Of a DNA stretch of 12,434 nucleotides, positions 8,065 to 12,434 are shown in pieces. The translations under genes were made by a program, and so were the position numbers. The notes beneath the pieces were generated by a model, which saw only the letters and a list, made by a program, of their open reading frames with translations, made no database searches and was not told the origin of the DNA. The stretch lies in NCBI GenBank assembly GCA_964400105.1, contig CAYNTG010000070.1, forward strand, positions 1 through 12,434. The letters are read 5' to 3'. Positions within the stretch are counted from its first letter, which is position 1. Each line of letters starts with the position of its first letter. The stretch is from CAYNTG01 sp964400105. GTDB lineage: Bacteria; UBP14; UBA6098.

Positions 8065-8172
8065 ATGGATTACAGGGTTTCGATTCTTCAAAAACTCACA
8101 CCCGCCAAGCACACAGCAGCGCCATACCGTGGCCGAACTCACGAAAACAGCAGAAAATTAGGGGAATTATGA
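8065..8172 (+). CDS. 35-aa leader ORF overlapping the LVIVD gene
   Basis: A small ORF starts at ATG 8065 with a GAAGGGGG Shine-Dalgarno stretch four bases upstream (8053-8060). It runs 35 codons and stops with TGA at 8170-8172, overlapping the ATG of the next gene (8169) as ATGA. The peptide begins MDYRVSILQKLTPAKH and is basic, with five Lys/Arg-rich positions near its end and no signal peptide or membrane segment. Its position between a good promoter and the propeller gene, plus the stop-start overlap, suggests a leader whose translation couples to the downstream gene. I recognise no family, and it could be a chance ORF. Confidence 0.45.
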   Translation: MDYRVSILQKLTPAKHTAAPYRGRTHENSRKLGEL

Positions 8173-9398
8173 AGAGAAGCTTCGCAATAGTTATATTCAT
8201 CATTATAGCACTCACGACTTTTGCTTCCGACAGCCTTAATGTGCGGTGCGTTGGCCGTGCGTTAGATGATACTACTTGTTTTGCGGTCAAGGACGTTTAT
8301 ATTCAAGGCAATTACGCCTACTGTGCCTGCGACCGCGAAGGCCTGATTATCCTTGACATTACCGACCCAACAGATCCGATAGAAGTGGGGCGGTTGGATA
8401 CACCCGGAATCGCAGAAGCAGTTTGGGTTGGTGATACTTTGGCTTATATCGCTGATTGGAACGGCGGACTAAGGATTATCGATGTCTCAAATCCCTCAAC
8501 ACCAACAGAAATCGGTACTACTTATGTTGGAGAAATGGCCATGGATGTGATGGTTCGTGAGAACTACGCATATATTGGGACGCGTGGCTCAGGGATGAAA
8601 ATAGTGGACATTTCCGATCCGTATTCGCCATATTGTTTTGTTATTCCGACGTTCTCGACATCTCAAGTGGTTAGAAGCATAGTTTTTTCGGATGATTATG
8701 CATTTATAACCGGAAATCCCTACGTTTCCGGTTCGATCTGGGTCGTCGATGTAACAGACCCGCCGAGTACTTATCAGGTCGAGCATCACGGTTTTGAAGA
8801 TGTCATTTATAGCTCGGCGCTGACGGATTCGCTCGCCTTCTTTGGCACTTTTAATGGAATCGCGGTTTACTCGCGATCTACAACCGGACTATATCTCGAC
8901 TATGTCACTTCGTATGAAATTGGTTCTGAAGGTTCCTGGGTGAAAGGACTCGTTGCCAGACCCCCTTATCTTTTTGCCGCTTTTGCGTATAACGGTTTAC
9001 AGATATACGATATAACCGATCCGACAACTTCCCTACCTAATGTCGGTTATTATGATACTGAATACCGCGCTCACGCTGTTTTCCTAAAGGATTCCCTCGC
9101 TTATGTTGCGGATATGGAAGGTGGGTTATATATTCTGGAAATCACCTCTTTTCCGGATGTAATTGCCGAAGGTAGTCTTCCAGAAAATAACGAAATTCAG
9201 ATATATCCCAATCCGTTTAATTCAAGATGTAAAATTATCTGTAATAAACCAATCGAGATTTATAACATCTCTGGAAATCTAATAAAAACTATAGACGGGG
9301 TCAATGAATGGATTCCCGATAGCCGAATATCTTCGGGGATTTATTTGCTAAAAGCAAAGGGCAGTAAACAATGGCGAAAAGCTATACTGTTGCAATAG
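8169..9398 (+). CDS. Secreted LVIVD-repeat beta-propeller with C-terminal sorting domain
   Basis: A 409-residue exported protein with a signal peptide (about 1-20, cleavage probably after TFAS). Seven LVIVD-type repeats follow, each with a YAY.. strand, G-L-x-I-x-D and a DPT/NPS turn, starting near residues 49, 91, 133, 177, 212, 257 and 300. This fits a seven-bladed propeller. The C-terminal module (about 331-409) has YPNPFNSRC, an IEIYNISGNLIKT strand and SSGIYLL, and ends KAILLQ, closely matching the end of the metalloprotease at 4870-7779. Established for such modules: they direct secretion or surface attachment. The start has AGGGGA four bases upstream and overlaps the leader ORF stop. 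Function beyond protein or ligand binding is unknown. It ends in TAG. Confidence 0.88.
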   Translation: MKRSFAIVIFIIIALTTFASDSLNVRCVGRALDDTTCFAVKDVYIQGNYAYCACDREGLIILDITDPTDPIEVGRLDTPGIAEAVWVGDTLAYIADWNGGLRIIDVSNPSTPTEIGTTYVGEMAMDVMVRENYAYIGTRGSGMKIVDISDPYSPYCFVIPTFSTSQVVRSIVFSDDYAFITGNPYVSGSIWVVDVTDPPSTYQVEHHGFEDVIYSSALTDSLAFFGTFNGIAVYSRSTTGLYLDYVTSYEIGSEGSWVKGLVARPPYLFAAFAYNGLQIYDITDPTTSLPNVGYYDTEYRAHAVFLKDSLAYVADMEGGLYILEITSFPDVIAEGSLPENNEIQIYPNPFNSRCKIICNKPIEIYNISGNLIKTIDGVNEWIPDSRISSGIYLLKAKGSKQWRKAILLQ

Positions 9399-10647
9399 TA
9401 TTGTGTTTAGCCGCTTTAAGCGCCCTCGCCCAACCCGCCGAGGGTGACACGTTCTGGACGTTTAAGGGCGGCGCTGGCTTTAGCGGCGGGCCTGCCCTCG
9501 GCTACGACGGCACTATTTACGCTATTTGCGGCGACGGATATTTATATGCCATAAACCCCGACGGCACCGAGAAATGGCACAGGGAGATTATGCCCTCACC
9601 TAATACTTCGCCTTCCGTTGGCCCGGACGGCACCATATATGTTCCGGGAATGCATAATCTATACGCCTTTAACCCGAACGGTAGCGAAAAGTGGCATTTT
9701 TACTTACCGGGGGAATTTTTTGGATGCGCATCTATAGGCCCGGATAGCTCTATCTATGTTTCTTGTGCTACACCTCATAGGAGGCTATACTGTATTAGTC
9801 CTGACGGGATAGAATTGTGGAATAGCAGACATTATTCGCTAAAGGTGCCGATATTCCAAGATAGGTTTCTGTATGCTGGCCTTTACGCTGTAGATACGGT
9901 CTACAAACTCGGCCTCGATGGAGCGGAAATATTATCGTTTAGTTCTATATGCGGTGTTTCTCACGGTTCTATCGGTTCTTCCGGGGAATTTTATTATTGT
10001 TGTTTCGGCGGGCCTTTGCGAGCGGTAGATTCGATGGGTATTGAGCTATGGTCGTTCGATACGGGAGTTCNNNNNNNNNNNNNNNNNNNNNNNNNNNNNN
10101 NNNNNNNNNNNNNNNNNNNNNNNNNNNNNNNNNNNNNNNNNNNNNNNNNNNNNNNNNNNNNNNNNNNNNNTTGCGAGCGGTAGATTCGATGGGTATTGAG
10201 CTATGGTCGTTCGATACGGGAGTTCCCCACGAGATCACTCCTTCGATAGGTTCAGACGGAGCTATATTTTGTAATGGTGGATATCCTACAGATTCCTTAA
10301 AAGCGATTAATCCAGACGGCTCGCTTAGGTGGGGTTGCCCTATACCGTTTTATATGAAAAACACACCTTCGATTGGGTCAGATGGTGTAATTTATATTGC
10401 CGGTAACAGCGGGCCGACGCTTGAAGGCAAACTTATTGCCATAAGTGGGGGTGGAGAAATTCTTTGGATATACGAGCTTCCGTATAACGTCCATAATTTT
10501 AACAATATTTCAATTGGAGAGGGTGTGTTATACATTGTTCATTATGAAAAATTATACGCGATCCGTTGCAGCAGCAGTGGCCTCGCACGTTCTCCGTGGC
10601 CTAAATATGGCGCGGATAATCAAAATACAGGATGTGTGAGGGAATAA
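9371..10647 (+). CDS. PQQ-like eight-bladed beta-propeller protein, split by an assembly gap
   Basis: An exported protein with a signal peptide (about 1-20, ALA before QPAEG) and repeated G-x-D-G-x-I-Y ... A-I-N-P-D-G-x-x-x-W units typical of PQQ-like/BamB-type propellers. The interval contains 100 Ns (10071-10170) flanked by identical 55-base stretches, and the two sides are in different frames. Removing the Ns and one copy gives a continuous 373-residue protein with eight blades beginning near residues 44, 84, 123, 165, 202, 242, 284 and 330; the blade across the junction is a normal 40 residues. It ends with SPWPKYGADNQNTG, a common tail in such proteins, and lacks the NPFN module of its neighbour. 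The ATG overlaps the previous gene by 28 bases, with AAAGGG nine bases upstream. No PQQ enzyme residues were identified; a binding or scaffold role is likelier. Confidence 0.85.
10016..10070 (+). repeat. 55-base contig end, copy 1
   Basis: These 55 bases are identical to 10171-10225 on the other side of the N gap. They encode LRAVDSMGIELWSFDTGV in the frame of the upstream half of the propeller gene. Best read as one true sequence present twice because two contigs were not merged. Confidence 0.9.
10071..10170. other. 100-N scaffold gap
   Basis: Exactly 100 Ns, the conventional filler for a gap of unknown size. The identical 55-base flanks suggest that nothing is missing and that the two contigs overlap. 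Confidence 0.99.
10171..10225 (+). repeat. 55-base contig end, copy 2
   Basis: Identical to 10016-10070; translated in its own frame it gives the same 18 residues and continues into PHEITPSIGSDG. The match stops exactly at the Ns on the left copy, as expected for a shared k-mer at contig ends. Confidence 0.9.
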
Positions 10648-10652
10648 CATAT

Positions 10653-10660
10653 AAAGGAGG
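10653..10660 (+). promoter_or_regulatory. Strong RBS of the Cys-rich secreted protein
   Basis: AAAGGAGG lies four bases before ATG 10665 and sets the start there, in preference to an upstream ATG in the same frame at 10632 that overlaps the propeller gene and would bury the signal peptide. Confidence 0.75.
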
Positions 10661-10664
10661 CAAT

Positions 10665-10829
10665 ATGAAGACAAGAATAGTAATCCTGCTTATTGCGGTA
10701 GTAATCGGAAACGTATTCGCAGGACATTGGCGGTTTATAAGCGACACCCTTAGGCCAACCATCGATACTATGAAGTGTTGTGAGGATTGTCATTGGGATT
10801 CACTCGAAACATACCGCCCTATAAACTAG
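10665..10829 (+). CDS. N-terminal fragment of a large secreted Cys-rich protein, ended by an in-frame TAG
   Basis: A 54-codon ORF begins with a clear signal peptide (MKTRIVILLIAVVIGNVFAG) and continues through CCEDCHW at 38-44, which includes a CxxCH pattern. TAG at 10827-10829 stops it, but the same frame then stays open for another 174 codons in the same Cys/Trp-rich style, so this is probably the start of a longer protein and not a complete small one. It lies 17 bases after the PQQ-like gene, so it belongs to the same transcription unit. I recognise no family. Confidence 0.6.
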   Translation: MKTRIVILLIAVVIGNVFAGHWRFISDTLRPTIDTMKCCEDCHWDSLETYRPIN

Positions 10830-11354
10830 GACCATTGGTGCGACTGTGTTGCTTCTGCGGGGACATTAAACGCGCTTCACTTTCGCGAATTCTTCAAAGA
10901 TTGGGAAGCGCATACGATTTGGGCGCATAAAGATAGTTGCCTCGGGGATACAGGGTCTCGCGGAAACGCTTTTTGGTGTGATTCGTGTGAAATCGGGAGA
11001 TGGGTCCATGTTTTTGATACTCTTCGGTTACCCGACTCGACAGAATGGTATTCATATCAGTGTAAAAAGGCAGTTTTATGTTTCTCTGTGGGTTATTTCA
11101 ATGAAATCCGAATAAGGATTAACGGGCACGAAATACATTCAGGAGTATACTATACAGATTGCTGCCCGTGGCAATGCATCTATGGTTATTCAGAGGGGGA
11201 CGGGGATACAACACATTTATTCTTACATGAAGACGTAAATACTTTAGAAGTATGCCAACGTGTTGTAGAAAATTCTAACGAATGCGGAGGTTTGGCTTAT
11301 ATATTGGACGTCTTTGCTGAAAAAGCAAGCCTTGCGGGCACTATTTCCGTTTGA
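10830..11354 (+). pseudogene. Middle part of the interrupted Cys-rich secreted protein
   Basis: Directly after the TAG the frame is open for 174 codons to TGA at 11352-11354. The translation is rich in Cys, Trp and His, with CDC, CDSC and DCCPWQC groups. A beta-rich stretch near 11091-11310 (FNEIRIRINGHEIHSG ... THLFLHEDVNTLEV) resembles a jelly-roll or ligand-binding domain in general character only. A GTG at 11088 could serve as a start but has no good SD. The last residues before TGA look unlike the rest, and the +1 frame takes over, so the true protein probably changes frame near the A5 run at 11320-11324. Function is unknown. Confidence 0.55.
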
Positions 11355-12434
11355 TACATCAAGTGTTACGCCAAAACATAATTCGATAGTGTCTTATGAA
11401 TATGGCGACTCGGTCTTTTCGGTCGAGTTCGATACTACATTTAATCCGTGGGAAACCGAGATATATATCTCGCGATTACCGGGGTATTCACTAGGCCCAT
11501 CTTCGGAAGTCATCGATTGCAACACGAGAAGGCTTTTCCCTATTTCCGATAAAGGTGTAGCCTTTTTCCCAGAATTAGAAATCGATTGCGTAAGCGGTTG
11601 GGGAATGAGTATCGATTCTATAAAAATTGGCGGAATTTGTTCCGACGATACTACGAAATTCATTTTCGACAGCACCGATGTTGGAGAATGGGATTACTAC
11701 ACCGACAGATGTAAAATCCGAACATGGAACTGGATGGCCAGACCAGTAAATAAAAGCGAGCTATATCTTAGCGGTTTTACACCAGGAACGGGGTATCGGG
11801 GTGTAACGTTATCTCCGCCCTTTTACGACAGTCCCTTCGCTGGAGTGTTATGGACATTATTCGGCGCTAAACCACCTATGGCAGGTATTGACGGTGATCT
11901 AATTACAGGTTCAGTTACTCCTCCAACTCTTCCGATTAAACTGAACTGGCGTTGTAAAGTATGTGATTCGGGTCCCAGTATTTTTACACAAGAGATCGAT
12001 ACAACAAGCGTTGCGTCTGGGGGTAACGGTAACCTTAAATATTGGGGGGCACCGGGATTGACCTGGGATGAACGGGATTATTTTATGTGGTTTCCGAAGC
12101 ACTCGATTTCGTTATCGTATGGCACTTACAGCGACTTAGCATATACGGATACTATTCGGTATTGGCTATCACACCTTTACGACAATCCCGATTTCGGCCC
12201 GGCCAACGGCATGGTAGATACGGATACTCTATTCTTTTTTATCAACGTTACGCGTGATCCGTTTCTCCCGACTCCGCTTATTATACACATGAAAGCCGAC
12301 ACGGCAGTGTTAGCCGGCGACCTACTAACACCGACTACCGACATCTCACGAAATAATTTAATCACACCAGATGTGGTCAGATTTGAATATATAGATACAA
12401 ACGGAGCCGATTGGGTTTTTCGCGTAGAAAACCA
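11323..12434 (+). CDS. C-terminal part of the Cys-rich secreted protein, running off the window
   Basis: This frame is open from 11269 to the end of the window, and from 11323 gives 370 codons with no stop. The composition is that of an exported beta-rich protein: many Asp, Thr, Tyr and Trp residues, Cys groups such as WRCKVCDSG, and WETEIYISRLPGY near the start. If one base is removed from the A5 run at 11320-11324, the upstream frame joins smoothly as AEKQALRALFPFDTSS, making a protein of more than 589 residues counting the TAG codon. There is no good independent start: GTG at 11389 and ATG at 11605 lack a convincing SD. The C-terminus lies outside the window; an NPFN sorting module there would be expected by analogy with the neighbours. 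No family was recognised. Confidence 0.6.

Larger units (their letters stand above)
7780..8168. other. Divergent intergenic region with regulatory signals
   Basis: This 389-base region separates the two divergent operons and contains both candidate promoters and the leader ORF. Other visible structure is modest: ATGGCA/TGCCAT arms around 7884-7907 and GATGCA (7949-7954) pairing with TGCATC (7963-7968) just upstream of the plus-strand -35. Either could be an operator-like dyad. No tRNA, riboswitch or long ORF was recognised. Confidence 0.5.

Noticed and set aside
8096..8290. Minus-strand 64-codon ORF across the LVIVD gene start
   Set aside because: It is antisense to the leader ORF and signal peptide, has no RBS support and shows no recognisable domain.
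10632..10664. Upstream ATG at 10632 as the start of the Cys-rich protein
   Set aside because: It overlaps the end of the propeller gene and places extra residues before the signal peptide, while ATG 10665 has a strong RBS at the right distance.
10830..11354. Genome-wide TAG reassignment
   Set aside because: At least two well-defined genes in the window end properly at TAG, so only local readthrough, mutation or error remain as options.

Overview
The window looks like a metagenome-assembled scaffold from an uncultured Gram-negative bacterium. The left half carries lipid A/Kdo genes (lpxK, waaA), so the cell has an outer membrane with LPS. Two secreted proteins end in the same NPFN-type C-terminal module, similar to type IX-like (Por) sorting or FlgD-like Ig domains. 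These are common in the Bacteroidota/FCB group and in candidate phyla such as Cloacimonadota, WOR-3 and Zixibacteria. I cannot assign a phylum more precisely.

Layout. Positions 1-280 are non-coding. They hold a G-rich imperfect repeat, a G-quadruplex motif and a hairpin, and lie just beyond the 3' end of nadA. Positions 281-7779 form one tight minus-strand operon, transcribed right to left: secreted thermolysin/fungalysin-like metalloprotease, inositol-monophosphatase family enzyme, DUF374 acyltransferase-like protein, waaA, lpxK, nadA. Most junctions overlap (ATGA or 14 bp) or are only a few bases long. Positions 7780-8168 are a divergent intergenic region with a plausible sigma70-type promoter in each direction and a 35-codon leader ORF that ends in an ATGA overlap with the next gene.

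Positions 8065-12434 form a plus-strand run of exported proteins: the leader ORF, a seven-repeat LVIVD beta-propeller with a C-terminal sorting module, a PQQ-like eight-bladed beta-propeller, and a large Cys-rich secreted protein that runs off the window. The PQQ-like gene is split by a 100-N gap flanked by identical 55-base sequences. Removing one copy and the Ns restores a 373-aa, evenly spaced eight-blade protein, so the gap is almost certainly an unmerged assembly overlap. The last gene is interrupted by an in-frame TAG and then a +1 frame change, but the frames on either side stay open. It is therefore a decaying gene, a consensus-error case, or (less likely) a recoded gene.

How the genes work together: the left operon builds the LPS core/lipid A anchor and puts an exported protease first on the same transcript. 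The right operon makes surface or extracellular propeller proteins. No mobile element, CRISPR array, tRNA or rRNA was seen. The strongest unusual signals are the leader ORF, the interrupted Cys-rich gene, the protease at the head of an LPS operon, and the G-rich hairpin region.
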